A DNA stretch of 64,000 nucleotides from Morinoia aosen (taxonomy: Eukaryota > Arthropoda > Malacostraca > Amphipoda > Talitridae). Positions 28,381 to 42,660 of this stretch are shown in pieces. The DNA is taken from assembly GCA_030386875.1 (NCBI GenBank), contig CM059560.1, forward strand, positions 44,310,757 through 44,374,756, in the 5' to 3' direction. The position numbers were made by a program, and so were the translations under genes. The first letter of the stretch is position 1; each line of letters begins with the position of its first letter. The notes beneath the pieces were generated by a model. That model made no database searches. It saw nothing but the letters and a program-made list of their open reading frames with translations, and was not told the origin of the DNA.

Positions 28381-30604
28381 ACCTTCTGTACTTCTTTGTG
28401 CGCTGTAGAGATACCTTCTGTACTCCTTTGTACGCTGTAGAGATACCTCGTGTACTCCTTTGTACGTTCTAGAGATATTTCCTGTACTCCTTTGTGCGCT
28501 GTAGAGATACCTTCTGTACTCCTTTGTGCGCTGTAGAGATACCTTCTGTACTCCTTTGTGCGCTGTAGAGATACCTTCTGTACTCCTTTGTGCGCTGTAG
28601 AGATACCTTCTGTACTCCTTTGTACGCTGTAGAGATACCTCGTGTACTCCTTTGTACGTTCTAGAGATATTTCCTGTACTCCTTTGTGCGCTGTAGAGAT
28701 ACCTTCTGTACTCCTTTTTGCGCTGTAGAGATACCTTCTGTACTCCTTTGTGCGCTGTAGAGATACCTTCTGTACTCCTTTGTGCGCTTTAGAGATACCT
28801 TCTGTACTCCTTTGTACGCTGTAGAGATACCTCGTGTACTCCTTTGTACGTTCTATAGATATTTCCTGTACTCCTTTGTGCGCTGTAGAGATACATTCTG
28901 TACTCCTTTGTGCGCTGTAGAGATACCTTCTGTACTCCTTTGTACGCTGTAGAGATACCTCGTGTACTCCTTTCTGCGCTGTAGAGATACCTTCTGTACT
29001 CGTTCGTGCGCTGTAGAGGTACCTTCTGTACTCTTTTGTGCGCTGTAGAGATACCTTCTGTACTCCTTTGTGCGCTGTAGAGATACCTTCTGTACTCCTT
29101 TGTGCGCTGTAGAGATACCTTCTGTACTCCTTTGTGCGCTGTAGAGATACCTTCTGTACTCCTTTGTGCGCTGTAGAGATACCTTCTGTACTCCTTTGTG
29201 CGCTGTAGAGATACCTTCTGTACTCCTTTGTGCGCTGTAGAGATACCTTCTGTACTCCTTTGTGCGCTGTAGAGATACCTTCTGTACTCCTTTGTACGCT
29301 GTAGAGATACCTCGTGTACTCCTTTGTACGTTCTAGAGATATTTCCTGTACTCCTTTGTGCGCTGTAGAGATACCTTCTGTACTTCTTTGTGCGCTGTAA
29401 AGATACCTTCTGTACTCCTTTGTGCGCTGTAGAGATACCTTCTGTACTCCTCTGTGCGCTGTAGAGATACCTTCTGTACTCCTTTGTGCGCTGTAGAGAT
29501 ACCTTCTGTACTCCTTTGTGCGCTGTAGAGATACCTTCTGTACTTCTTTGTACGCTGTAGAGATACCTAGTGTACTCCTTTGTACGTTCTAGAGATATTT
29601 CCTGTACTCCTTTGTGCGCTGTAGAGATACCTTCTGTACTCCTTTGTGCGCTGTAGAGATACCTTCTGTACTGCTTTGTGCGCTGTAGAGATACCTTCTG
29701 TACTCCTTTGTGCGCTGTAGAGATACCTTCTGTACTCCTTTGTACGCTGTAGAGATACCTCGTGTACTCCTTTTTACGTTCTAGAGATATTTCCTGTACT
29801 CCTTTGTGCGCTGTAGAGATACCTTCTGTACTCCTTTGTGCTCTGTAGAGATACCTTCTGTACTCCTTTGTGCGCTGTAGAGATACCTTCTGTACTCCTT
29901 TGTGTGCTGTAGAGATACCTTCTGTACTCCTTTGTACGCTGTAGAGATACCTCGTGTACTCGTTTGTACGCTGTAGAGATACCTTCTGTACTCCTTTGTG
30001 CGCTGTAGAGATACCTTCTGTATTCCTTTGTGCGCTGTAGAGATACCTTCTGTACTCCTTTGTACGCTGTAGAGATACCTCGTGTACTCCTTTGTACGTT
30101 CTAGAGATATTTCCTGTACTCCTTTGTGCGCTGTAGAGATACCTTCTGTACTCCTTTGTGCGCTGTAGAGATACCTTCTGTACTCCTTTGTACGCTGTAG
30201 AGATACCTCGTGTACTCCTTTGTACGTTCTAGAGATATTTCCTGTACTCCTTTGTGCGCTGTAGAGATACCTTCTGTACTCCTTTGTGCGCTGTAGAGAT
30301 ACCTTTTGTACTCCTTTGTGCGCTGTTGAGATACCTTCTGTACTCCTTTGTACGCTGTAGAGATACCTTCTGTACTCCTTTGTACGCTGTAGAGATATTT
30401 CCTGTACTCCTTTGTGCGCTGTAGAGATACCTTCTGTACTCCTTTGTGCGCTGTAGAGATACCTTCTGTACCCCTTTGTGCGCTGTAGAGATACCTTCTG
30501 TACTCCTTTGTGCGCTGTAGAGATACCTTCTGTACTCCTTTGTACGCTGTAGAGATACCTCGTGTACTTCTTTGTACGTTCTAGAGATATTTCCTGTACT
30601 CCTT
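28381..30604. repeat. 2,176-bp-offset duplication, copy 2
   Basis: Immediate tandem partner of 26205-28300, carrying the same ordered markers (AGGTACC at 29017, CGTTTGTACG at 29961, TACCCC at about 30469). Private differences such as CTCGTTCG for CTCCTTCG near 28999 show some divergence since duplication. Confidence 0.85.
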
Positions 30605-31739
30605 TGTGCGCTGTAGAGATACCTTCTGTACTCCTTTGTGCGCTGTAGAGATACCTTCTGTACTCCTTTGTGCGCTGTAGAGATACCTTTTGTACTCCTT
30701 TGTGCGCTGTAGAGATACCTTATGTACTCCTTTGTACGCTGTAGAGATACCTCGTGTACTCCTTTGTACGTTCTAGAGATATTTCCTGTACTCCTTTGTG
30801 CGCTGTAGAGATACATTCTGTACTCCTTTGTGCGCTGTAGAGATACCTTCTGTACTCCTTTGTGCGCTGTAGAGATACCTTCTGTACTCCTTTGTGCGCT
30901 GTAGAGATACCTTCTGTACTCCTTTGTACGCTGTAGAGATACCTCGTGTACTCCTTTGTACGTTCTAGAGATATTTCCTGTACTCCTTTGTGCGCTGTAG
31001 AGATACCTTCTGTACTCCTTTGTGCGATGTAGAGATACCTTCTGTACTCCTTTGTGTGCTGTAGAGATACCTTCTTTACTCCTTTGTGCGCTGTAGAGAT
31101 ACCTTCTGTACTCCTTTGTACGCTGTAGAGATACCTCGTGTACTCCTTTGTACGTTCTAGAGATATTTCCTGTACTCCTTTGTGCGCTGTAGAGATACCT
31201 TCTGTACTCCTTTGTGCGCTGTAGAGATACCTTCTGTACTCCTTTGTGCGCTGTAGAGATACCTTCTGTACTCCTTTGTGCGCTGTAGAGATACCTTCTG
31301 CACTCCTTTGTACGCTGAAGAGATACCTCGTGTACTCCTTTGTACGTTCTAGAGATATTTCCTGTACTCCTTTGTGCGCTGTAGAGATACCTTCTGTACT
31401 CCTTTGTGCGCTGTAGAGATACCTTCTGTACTCCTTTGTACGTTCTAGAGATATTTCCTGTACTCCTTTGTGCGCTGTAGAGATACCTTCTGTACTCCTT
31501 TGTGTGCTGTAGAGATACCTTCTGTACTCCTTTGTACGCTGTAGAGATACCTCGTGTACTCCTTTGTACGTTCTAGAGATATTTCCTGTACTCCTTTGTG
31601 CGCTGTGGAGATACCTTCTGTACTCCTTTGTGCGCTGTAGAGATACCTTCTGTACTCCTTTGTGCGCTGTTGAGATACCTTCTGTACTCCTTTGTACGCT
31701 GTAGAGATACCTCGTGTACTCCTTTGTACGTTCTAGAGA

Positions 31740-34700
31740 TATTTCCTGTACTCCTTTGTGCGCTGTAGAGATACCTTCTGTACTTCTTTGTGTGCTGTAG
31801 AGATACCTTCTGTACTCCTTTGTACGCTGTAGAGATACCTCGTGTACTCCTTTGTACGTTCTAGAGATATTTCCTGTACTCCTTTGTGCGCTGTAGAGAT
31901 ACCTTCTGTACTCCTTTGTGCGCTGTAGAGATACCTTCTGTACTCCTTTGTGCGCTGTTGAGATACCTTCTGTACTCCTTTGTACGCTGTAGAGATACCT
32001 TCTGTACTCCTTCGTACGCTGTAGAGATACCTCGTGTACTCCTTTGTACGTTTTAGAGATATTTCCTGTACTCCTTTGTGCGCTGTAGAGATACCTTCTG
32101 TACTCCTTTGTGCGCTGTAGAGATACCTTCTGTACTCCTTTGTGCGCTGTAGAGATACCTTCTGTACTCCTTTGTACGCTGTAGAGATACCTCGTGTACT
32201 CCTTTGTACGTTCTAGAGATATTTCCTGTACTCCTTTGTGCGTTGTAGATATACCTTCTGTACTCCTTTGTGCGCTGTAGAGATACCTTCTGTACCCCTT
32301 TGTGCGCTGTAGAGATACCTTCTGTACTCCTTTGTGCGCTGTAGAGATACCTTCTGTACTCCTTTGTACGCTGTAGAGATACCTCGTGTACTCCTTTGTA
32401 CGTTCTAGAGATATTTCCTGTACTCCTTTGTGCGCTGTAGAGATACCTTCTGTACTCCTTTGTGCTCTGTAGAGATACCTTCTGTACTCCTTTGTGCGCT
32501 GTAGAGATACCTTCTGTACTCCTTTGTGCGCTGTAGAGATACCTTCTTTACTCCTTTGTGCGCTGTAGAGATACCTTCTGCACTCCTTTGTACGCTGTAG
32601 AGATACCTCGTGTACTCCTTTGTACGTTCTAGAGATATTTCCTGTACTCCTTTGTGCGCTGTAGAGATACCTTCTGTACTCCTTTGTGCGCTGTAGAGAT
32701 ACCTTCTGTACTCCTTTGTGCGCTGTAGAGATACCTTCTGTACTCCTTTGTGCCCTGTAGAGATACCTTTTGTACTCCTTTGTACGCTGTAGAGATACCT
32801 CGTGTACTTCTTTGTACGTTCTAGAGATATTTCCTGTACTCCTTTGTGCGCTGTAGAGATACCTTCTGTACTCCTTTGTGCGCTGTAGAGATACCTTCTG
32901 TACTCCTTGTGCGCTGTAGAGATACCTTCTGTACTTCTTTGTGCGCTGTAGAGATACCTTCTGTACTCCTTTGTACGCTGTAGAGATACCTCGTGTACTC
33001 CTTTGTACGTTCTAGAGATATTTCCTGTACTCCTTTGTGCGCTGTAGAGATACTTTCTGTACTCCTTTGTGCGCTGTAGAGATACCTTCTGTACTCCTTT
33101 GTGCGCTGTAGAGATACCTTCTGTACTCCTTTGTGTGCTGTAGAGATACCTTCTGTACTCCTTTGTACGCTGTAAAGATACCTCGTGTACTCCTTTGTAC
33201 GTTCTAGAGATATTTCCTGTACTCCTTTGTGCGCTGTAGAGATACCTTCTGTACTCCTTTGTGCGCTGTAGAGATACCTTCTGTACTCCTTTGTGCGCTG
33301 TTGAGATACCTTCTGTACTCCTTTGTACGCTGTAGAGATACCTTCTGTACTCCTTCGTACGCTGTAGAGATACCTCGTGTACTCCTTTGTACGTTTTAGA
33401 GATATTTCCTGTACTCCTTTGTGCGCTGTAGAGATACCTTCTGTACTCCTTTGTGCGCTGTAGAGATACCTTCTGTACTCCTTTGTGCGCTGTAGAGATA
33501 CCTTCTGTACTCCTTTGTACGCTGTAGAGATACCTCGTGTACTCCTTTGTACGTTCTAGAGATATTTCCTGTACTCCTTTGTGCGCTGTAGAGATACCTT
33601 CTGTACTCCTTTGTGCGCTGTAGAGATACCTTCTGTACCCCTTTGTGCGCTGTAGAGATACCATCTGTACTCCTTTGTGCGCTGTAGAGATACCTTCTGT
33701 ACTCCTTTGTACGCTGTAGAGATACCTCGTGTACTCCTTTGTACGTTCTAGAGATATTTCCTGTACTCCTTTGTGCGCTGTAGAGATACCTTCTGTACTC
33801 CTTTGTGCTCTGTAGAGATACCTTCTGTACTCCTTTGTGCGCTGTAGAGATACCTTCTGTACTCCTTTGTGCGCTGTAGAGATACCTTCTTTACTCCTTT
33901 GTGCGCTGTAGAGATACCTTCTGCACTCCTTTGTACGCTGTAGAGATACCTCGTGTACTCCTTTGTACGTTCTAGAGATATTTCCTGTACTCCTTTGTGC
34001 GCTGTAGAGATACCTTCTGTACTCCTTTGTGCGCTGTAGAGATACCTTCTGTACTCCTTTGTGCGCTGTAGAGATACCTTCTGTACTCCTTTGTGCCCTG
34101 TAGAGATACCTTTTGTACTCCTTTGTACGCTGTAGAGATACCTCGTGTACTTCTTTGTACGTTCTAGAGATATTTCCTGTACTCCTTTGTGCGCTGTAGA
34201 GATACCTTCTGTACTCCTTTGTGCGCTGTAGAGATACCTTCTGTACTCCTTGTGCGCTGTAGAGATACCTTCTGTACTTCTTTGTGCGCTGTAGAGATAC
34301 CTTCTGTACTCCTTTGTACGCTGTAGAGATACCTCGTGTACTCCTTTGTACGTTCTAGAGATATTTCCTGTACTCCTTTGTGCGCTGTAGAGATACTTTC
34401 TGTACTCCTTTGTGCGCTGTAGAGATACCTTCTGTACTCCTTTGTGCGCTGTAGAGATACCTTCTGTACTCCTTTGTGCGCTGTAGAGATACCTTCTGTA
34501 CTCCTTTGTACGCTGTAGAGATACCTCGTGTACTCCTTTGTACGTTCTATAGATATTTCCTGTACTCCTTTGTGCGCTGTAGAGATACCTTCTGTACTCC
34601 TTTGTGCGCTGTAGAGATACCTTCTGTACTCCTTTTTGCGCTGTAGAGATACCTTCTGTACTCCTCTGTGCGCTGTAGAGATACCTTCTGTACTCCTTTG

Positions 34701-37500
34701 TACGCTGTAGAGATACCTCGTGTACTCCTTTGTACGTTCTATAGATATTTCCTGTACTCCTTTGTGCGCTGTAGAGATACATTCTGTACTCCTTTGTGCG
34801 CTGTAGAGATACCTTCTGTACTCCTTTGTGCGCTGTAGAGATACATTCTGTACTCCTTTGTACGCTGTAGAGATACCTCGTGTACTCCTTTGTACGTTCT
34901 AGAGATATTTCCTGTACTCCTTTGTGCGTTGTAGAGATACCTTCTGTACTCCTTTGTGCGCTGTAGAGATACCTTCTGTACCCCTTTGTGCGCTGTAGAG
35001 ATACCTTCTGTACTCCTTTGTGCGCTGTAGAGATACCTTCTGTACTCCTTTGTACGCTGTAGAGATACCTCGTGTACTCCTTTGTACGTTCTAGAGATAT
35101 TTCCTGTACTCCTTTGTGCGCTGTAGAGATACCTTCTGTACTCCTTTGTGCTCTGTAGAGATACCTTCTGTACTCCTTTGTGCGCTGTAGAGATACCTTC
35201 TGTACTCCTTTGTGCGCTGTAGAGATACCTTCTTTACTCCTTTGTGCGCTGTAGAGATACCTTCTGCACTCCTTTGTACGCTGTAGAGATACCTCGTGTA
35301 CTCCTTTGTACGTTCTAGAGATATTTCCTGTACTCCTTTGTGCGCTGTAGAGATACCTTCTGTACTCCTTTGTGCGCTGTAGAGATACCTTCTGTACTCC
35401 TTTGTGCGCTGTAGAGATACCTTCTGTACTCCTTTGTGCCCTGTAGAGATACCTTTTGTACTCCTTTGTACGCTGTAGAGATACCTCGTGTACTTCTTTG
35501 TACGTTCTAGAGATATTTCCTGTACTCCTTTGTGCGCTGTAGAGATACCTTCTGTACTCCTTTGTGCGCTGTAGAGATACCTTCTGTACTCCTTGTGCGC
35601 TGTAGAGATACCTTCTGTACTTCTTTGTGCGCTGTAGAGATACCTTCTGTACTCCTTTGTACGCTGTAGAGATACCTCGTGTACTCCTTTGTACGTTCTA
35701 GAGATATTTCCTGTACTCCTTTGTGCGCTGTAGAGATACTTTCTGTACTCCTTTTTGCGCTGTAGAGATACCTTCTGTACTCCTTTGTGCGCTGTAGAGA
35801 TACCTTCTGTACTCCTTTGTGTGCTGTAGAGATACCTTCTGTACTCCTTTGTACGCTGTAGAGATACCTCGTGTACTCCTTTGTACGTTCTAGAGATATT
35901 TCCTGTACTCCTTTGTGCGCTGTAGAGATACCTTCTGTACTCCTTTGTGCGCTGTAGAGATACCTTCTGTACTCCTTTGTGCGCTGTTGAGATACCTTCT
36001 GTACTCCTTTGTACGCTGTAGAGATACCTTCTGTACTCCTTCGTACGCTGTAGAGATACCTCGTGTACTCCTTTGTACGTTTTAGAGATATTTCCTGTAC
36101 TCCTTTGTGCGCTGTAGAGATACCTTCTGTACTCCTTTGTGCGCTGTAGAGATACCTTCTGTACTCCTTTGTGCGCTGTAGAGATACCTTCTGTACTCCT
36201 TTGTACGCTGTAGAGATACCTCGTGTACTCCTTTGTACGTTCTAGAGATATTTCCTGTACTCCTTTGTGCACTGTAGAGATACCTTCTGTACTCCTTTGT
36301 GCGCTGTAGAGATACCTTCTGTACCCCTTTGTGCGCTGTAGAGATACCATCTGTACTCCTTTGTGCGCTGTAGAGATACCTTCTGTACTCCTTTGTACGC
36401 TGTAGAGATACCTCGTGTACTCCTTTGTACGTTCTAGAGATATTTCCTGTACTCCTTTGTGCGCTGTAGAGATACCTTCTGTACTCCTTTGTGCTCTGTA
36501 GAGATACCTTCTGTACTCCTTTGTGCGCTGTAGAGATACCTTCTGTACTCCTTTGTGCGCTGTAGAGATACCTTCTTTACTCCTTTGTGCGCTGTAGAGA
36601 TACCTTCTGCACTCCTTTGTACGCTGTAGAGATACCTCGTGTACTCCTTTGTACGTTCTAGAGATATTTCCTGTACTCCTTTGTGCGCTGTAGAGATACC
36701 TTCTGTACTCCTTTGTGCGCTGTAGAGATACCTTCTGTACTCCTTTGTGCGCTGTAGAGATACCTTCTGTACTCCTTTGTGCCCTGTAGAGATACCTTTT
36801 GTACTCCTTTGTACGCTGTAGAGATACCTCGTGTACTTCTTTGTACGTTCTAGAGATATTTCCTGTACTCCTTTGTGCGCTGTAGAGATACCTTCTGTAC
36901 TCCTTTGTGCGCTGTAGAGATACCTTCTGTACTCCTTGTGCGCTGTAGAGATACCTTCTGTACTTCTTTGTGCGCTGTAGAGATACCTTCTGTACTCCTT
37001 TGTACGCTGTAGAGATACCTCGTGTACTCCTTTGTACGTTCTAGAGATATTTCCTGTACTCCTTTGTGCGCTGTAGAGATACTTTCTGTACTCCTTTGTG
37101 CGCTGTAGAGATACCTTCTGTACTCCTTTGTGCGCTGTAGAGATACCTTCTGTACTCCTTTGTGCGCTGTAGAGATACCTTCTGTACTCCTTTGTACGCT
37201 GTAGAGATACCTCGTGTACTCCTTTGTACGTTCTATAGATATTTCCTGTACTCCTTTGTGCGCTGTAGAGATACCTTCTGTACTCCTTTGTGCGCTGTAG
37301 AGATACCTTCTGTACTCCTTTTTGCGCTGTAGAGATACCTTCTGTACTCCTCTGTGCGCTGTAGAGATACCTTCTGTACTCCTTTGTACGCTGTAGAGAT
37401 ACCTCGTGTACTCCTTTGTACGTTCTATAGATATTTCCTGTACTCCTTTGTGCGCTGTAGAGATACATTCTGTACTCCTTTGTGCGCTGTAGAGATACCT
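31740..37500. repeat. 1,343-bp higher-order repeat, just over four tandem copies
   Basis: A unit of 42 monomers minus one base. The TACCCC variant recurs at 32295, 33638, 34981 and 36324 (positions of the first C of CCCC), exactly 1,343 bp apart. The one-base-short ACTCCTTGTG monomer recurs at 32901, 34244, 35587 and 36930. TTTGTGCTCTG, TTTGTGCCCTG, CTTTACTCC and CTGCACTCC recur with the same period. Copies alternate: units 1 and 3 share CTGTTGAG, CTTCGTACG and GTTTTAG, while units 2 and 4 have GTTCTATAG and CTCTGTGCG instead. The true recent unit is therefore a 2,686-bp dimer. Units 1 and 3 differ by only a few substitutions. Confidence 0.93.
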
Positions 37501-37990
37501 TCTGTACTCCTTTGTGCGCTGTAGAGATACCTTCTGTACTCCTTTGTGCGCTGTAGAGATACCTTCTGTACTCCTTTGTACGCTGTAGAGATACCTCGTG
37601 TACTCCTTTCTGCGCTGAAGAGATACCTTCTGTACTCCTTTGTGCGCTGTAGAGATACCTTCTGTACTCCTTTGTGCGCTGTAGAGATACCTTCTGTACT
37701 ACTTTGTGCGCTGTAGAGATACCTTCTTGACTCCTTTGTGCGCTGTAGAGATACCTTCTGTACTCCTTTGTGCGCTGTAGAGACACCTTCTGTACTCCTT
37801 TGTGCGCTGTAGAGATACCTTCTGTACTCCTTTGTGCGCTGTAGAGATACCTTCTGTACTCCTTTTTGCGCTGTAGAGATACCTTCTGTACTCCTTTGTG
37901 CGCTGTAGAGATACCTTCTGTACTCCTTTGTACGCTGTAGAGATACCTCGTGTACTCCTTTGTACGTTCTAGAGATATTTCCTGTACTCC

Positions 37991-38010
37991 TTTGTGCGCT
38001 GATACCTCGT
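37991..38010. repeat. 27-bp monomer at an A/B junction
   Basis: GTGCGCT joins directly to GATACCTCGTG at 38000/38001, lacking five bases (GTAGA in the normal monomer). It looks like a deletion or a slightly out-of-register exchange between an A and a B monomer, lying about 500 bp right of the 1,343-bp repeat block. Confidence 0.9.
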
Positions 38011-41000
38011 GTACTCCTTTGTACGTTCTAGAGATATTTCCTGTACTCCTTTGTGCGCTGTAGAGATACCTTCTGTACTCCTTTGTGCGCTGTAGAGATA
38101 CCTTCTGTACTCCTTTGTGCGCTGTAGAGATACCTTCTGTACTCCTTTGTGCGCTGTAGAGATACCTTCTGTACTCCGTTGTACGCTGTAGAGATACCTC
38201 GTGTACTCCTTTGTACGTTCTAGAGATATTTCCTGTACTCCTTTGTGCGCTGTAGAGATACTTTCTGTACTCCTTTGTGCGCTGTAGAGATACCTTCTGT
38301 ACTCCTTTGTGCGCTATAGTGATACTTTCTGTACTCCTTTGTGCGCTGTAGAGATACCTTCTGTACTCCTTTGTACGCTGTAGAGATACCTCGTGTACTC
38401 CTTTGTACGTTCTAGAGATATTTCCTGTACTCCTTTGTGCGCTGTAGAGATACCTTCTGTACTCCTTTGTGCGCTGTAGAGATACCTTCTGTACTCCTTT
38501 GTGCGCTGTAGAGATACCTTCTGTACTCCTTTGTGCGCTGTAGAGATACCTTCTGTACTCGTTTGTGCGCTGTAGAGATACCTTCTGTACTCCTTTGTGC
38601 GCTGTAGAGATACCTTCTGTACTCCTTTGTGCGCTGTAGAGATAGCTTCTGTACTCCTTTGTGCGCTGTAGAGATACCTTCTGTACTCCTTTGTGCGCTG
38701 TAGAGATACCTTCTGTACTCCTTTGTACGCTGTAGAGATACCTCGTGTACTCCTTTGTACGTTCTAGAGATATTTCCTGTACTCCTTTGTGCGCTGTAGA
38801 GATACCTTCTGTACTCCTTTGTGCGCTGTAGAGATACTTTCTGTACTCCTTTGTGCGCTGTAGAGATACCTTCTGTACTCCTTTGTGCGCTGTAGAGATA
38901 CCTTCTGTACTCCTTAAAGCGCTGTAGAGATACCTTCTGTACTCCCTCGTGCGCTGTAGAGATACCTTCTGTACTCCTTTGTACGCTGTAGAGATACCTC
39001 GTGTACTCCTTTGTGCGCTGTAGAGATACCTCGTGTACTCCTTTGTACGTTCTAGAGATATTTCCTGTACTCCTTTGTGCGCTGTAGAGATACCTTCTGT
39101 ACTCCTTTGTGCGCTGTAGAGATACCTTCTGTACTCCTTTGTGCGCTGTAGAGATACCTTCTGTACTCCTTTGTGCGCTGTAGAGATACCTTCTGTACTC
39201 CTTTGTACGCTGTAGAGATACCTCGTGTACTCCTTTGTACGTTCTAGAGATATTTCCTGTACTCCTTTGTGCGCTGTAGAGATACCTTCTGTACTCCTTT
39301 GTGCGCTGTAGAGATACCTTTTGTACTCCTTTGTGCGCTGTAGAGATACCTTCTGTACTCCTTTGTGCGCTGTAGAGATACCTTCTGTACTCCTTTGTAC
39401 GCTGCAGAGATACCTCGTGTACTTTTTTGTTCGTTCTAGAGATATTTCCTGTACTCCTTTGTGCGCTGTAGAGATACCTTCTGTACTCCTTTGTGCGCTG
39501 TAGAGATACCTTCTGTACTCCTTTGTGCGCTGTAGAGATACCTTCTGTACTCCTTTGTGCGCTGTAGAGATACCTTCTGTACTCCTTTGTACGTTCTATA
39601 GATATTTCCTGTACTCCTTTGTGCGCTGTAGAGATACATTCTGTACTCCTTTGTGCGCTGTAGAGATACCTTCTGTACTCCTTTGTACGCTGTAGAGATA
39701 CCTCGTGTACTCCTTTCTGCGCTGTAGAGATACCTTCTGTACTCCTTTGTGCGCTGTAGAGATACCTTCTGTACTCCTCTGTGCGCTGTAGAGATACCTT
39801 CTGTACTCCTTTGCGCGCTGTAGAGATACCTTCTGTACTCCTTTGTACGCTGTAGAGATACCTCGTGTACTCCTTTGTACGTTCTAGAGATGTTTCCTGT
39901 ACTCCTTTGAGCGCTGTAGAGATACCTTCTGTACTCCTTTGTGCGCTGTAGAGATACCTTCTGTACTCCTTTGTGCGCTGTAGAGATACCTTCTGTACTC
40001 CTTTGTGCGCTGTAGAGATACCTTCTATACTCCTTTGTACGCTGTAGAGATACCTCGTGTACTCCTTTGTACGTTCTAGAGATATTTCCTGTACTCCTTT
40101 GTGCGCTGTAGAGACACCTTCTGTACTTCTTTGTGCGCTGTAGAGATACCTTCTGTACTCCTTTGTGCGCTGTAGAGATACCTTCTGTACTCCTTTGTGC
40201 GCTGTAGAGATACCTTCTGTACTCCTTTGTACGTTCTAGAGATATTTCCTGTACTCCTTTGTGTGCTGTAGAGATACCTTCTGTACTCCTTTGTACGCTG
40301 TAGAGATACCTCGTGTACTCCTTTGTACGTTCTAGAGATATTTCCTGTACTCCTTTGTGCGCTGTAGAGATACCTTCTGTACTCCTTTGTGCGCTGTAGA
40401 GATACCTTCTTTACTCCTTTGTGCGCTGTAGAGATACCTTCTGTACTCCTTTGTACGCTGTAGAGATACCTCGTGTACTCCTTTGTACGTTCTAGAGATA
40501 TTTCCTGTACTCCTTTGTGCGCTGTAGAGATACCTTCTGTACTCCTTTGTGCGATGTAGAGATACCTTCTGTAATCCTTTGTGCGCTGTAGAGATACCTT
40601 CTGTACTCCTTTGTGCGCTGTAGAGATACCTTCTGTACTCCTTTGTGCGCTGTTGAGATACCTTCTGTACTCCTTTGTGCGCTGTAGAGATACCTTCTGT
40701 ACTCCTTTGTACGCTGTAGAGATACCACGTGTACTCCTTTGTACGTTCTAGAGATATTTCCTGTACTCCTGTGTGCGCTGTAGAGATACCTCCTGTACTC
40801 CTTTGTGCGCTGTAGAGATACCTTCTGTACTCCTTTGTGCTCTGTAGAGATACCTTCTGTACTCCTTTGTGCGCTGTAGAGATACCTTCTGTACTCCTTT
40901 GTACGCTGTAGAGATACCTCGTGTACTCCTTTGTACGTTCTAGAGATATTTCCTGTACTCCTTTGTGCGCTGTAGAGATACCTTCTGTACTTCTTTGTGC

Positions 41001-42660
41001 GCTGTAGAGATACCTTTTGTACTCCTTTGTGCGCTGTAGAGATACCTTCTGTACTCCTTTGTGCGCTGTAGAGATACCTTCTGTACTCCTTTGTACGCTG
41101 TAGAGATACCTCGTGTACTCCTTTGTTCGTTCTAGAGATATTTCCTGTACTCCTTTGTGCGCTGTAGAGATACCTTCTGTACTCCTTTGTGCGCTGTAGA
41201 GATACCTTCTGTACTCCTTTGTGCGCTGTAGAGATACCTTCTGTACTCCTTTGTGCGCTGTAGAGATACCTTCTGTACTCCTTTGTGCGCTGTAGAGATA
41301 CCTTCTGTACTCCTTTGTGCGCTGTAGAGATACCTTCTGTACTCCTTTGTGCGCTGTAGAGATACCTCGTGTACTCCTTTATACGTTCTAGAGATATTTC
41401 CTGTACTCCTTTGTGCGCTGTAGAGATACCTTCTGTACTCCTTTGTGCGCTGTAGAGATACCTTCTGTACTCCTTTGTGCGCTGTAGAGATACCTTCTGT
41501 ACTCCTTTGTGCGCTGTAGAGATACCTTCTGTACTCCTTTGTACGCTGTAGAGATACCTCGTGTACTCCTTTGTACGTTCTAGAGATATTTCCTGTACTC
41601 CTTTGTGCGCTGTAGAGATACCTACTGTACTTCTTTGTGCGCTGTAGAGATACCTTCTGTACTCCTTTGTGCGCTGTAGAGATACCTTCTGTACTCCTTT
41701 GTGCGCTGTAGAGATACCTTCTGTACCCCTTTGTACGTTCTAGAGCTATTTCCTGTACTCCTTTGTGCGCTGTAGAGATACCTTCTGTACTCCTTTGTAC
41801 GCTGTAGAGATACCTCGTGTACTCCTTTGTACGTTCTAGAGATATTTCCTGTACTCCTTTGTGCGCTGTAGAGATACCTTCTGTACTCCTTTGTGCGCTG
41901 TAGAGATACCTTCTGTACTCCTTTGTGCGCTGTAGAGATACCTTCTGTACTCCTTTGTACGCTGTAGAGATACCTCGTGTACTCCTTTGTACGTTCTAGA
42001 GATATTTCCTGTACTCCTTTGTGCGCTGTAGAGATACCTTCTGTACTCCTTTGTGCGCTGTAGAGATACCTTCTGTACTCCTTTGTGCGCTGTAGAGATA
42101 CCTTCTGTACTCCTTTGTAGGCTGTAGAGATACCTTCTGTACTCCTTTGTGCGCTGTAGAGATACCTTCTGTACTCCTTTGTACGCTGTAGAGATACCTC
42201 GTGTACTCCTTTGTACGTTCTAGAGATATTTCCTTTACTCCTTTGTGCGCTGTAGAGATACCTTCTGTACTCCTTTGTGCGCTGTAGAGATACCTTCTGT
42301 ACTCCTTTGTGCGCTGTAGAGATACCTTCTGTACTCCTTTGTGCGCTGTTGAGATACCTTCTGTACTCCTTTGTGCGCTGTAGAGATACCTTCTGTACTC
42401 CTTTGTGCGCTGTAGAGATACCTTCTGTACTCCTTTGTACGCTGTAGAGATACCTCGTGTACTCCTTTGTACGTTCTAGAGATATTTCCTGTACTCCTTT
42501 GTGCGCTGTTGAGATACCTTCTGTTCTCCTTTGTGCGCTGTAGAGATACCTTCTGTACTGTTTTGTGCGCTGTAGAGATACCTTCTGTACTCCTTTGTGC
42601 GCTGTAGAGATACCTTCTGTACTCCTTTGTACGCTGTAGAGATACCTCGTGTACTCCTTT

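Noticed and set aside
32405-37786. Long minus-strand open frames (419, 344, 419 and 450 codons; ends at 32405, 33748, 35091 and 36434) as genes for a repeat protein
   Set aside because: They are satellite sequence read through. They end at a C-class TAG, have no non-repeat terminus, recur at the 1,343-bp repeat period and use all three phases of the same monomer. Shorter frames all over the array have the same origin.
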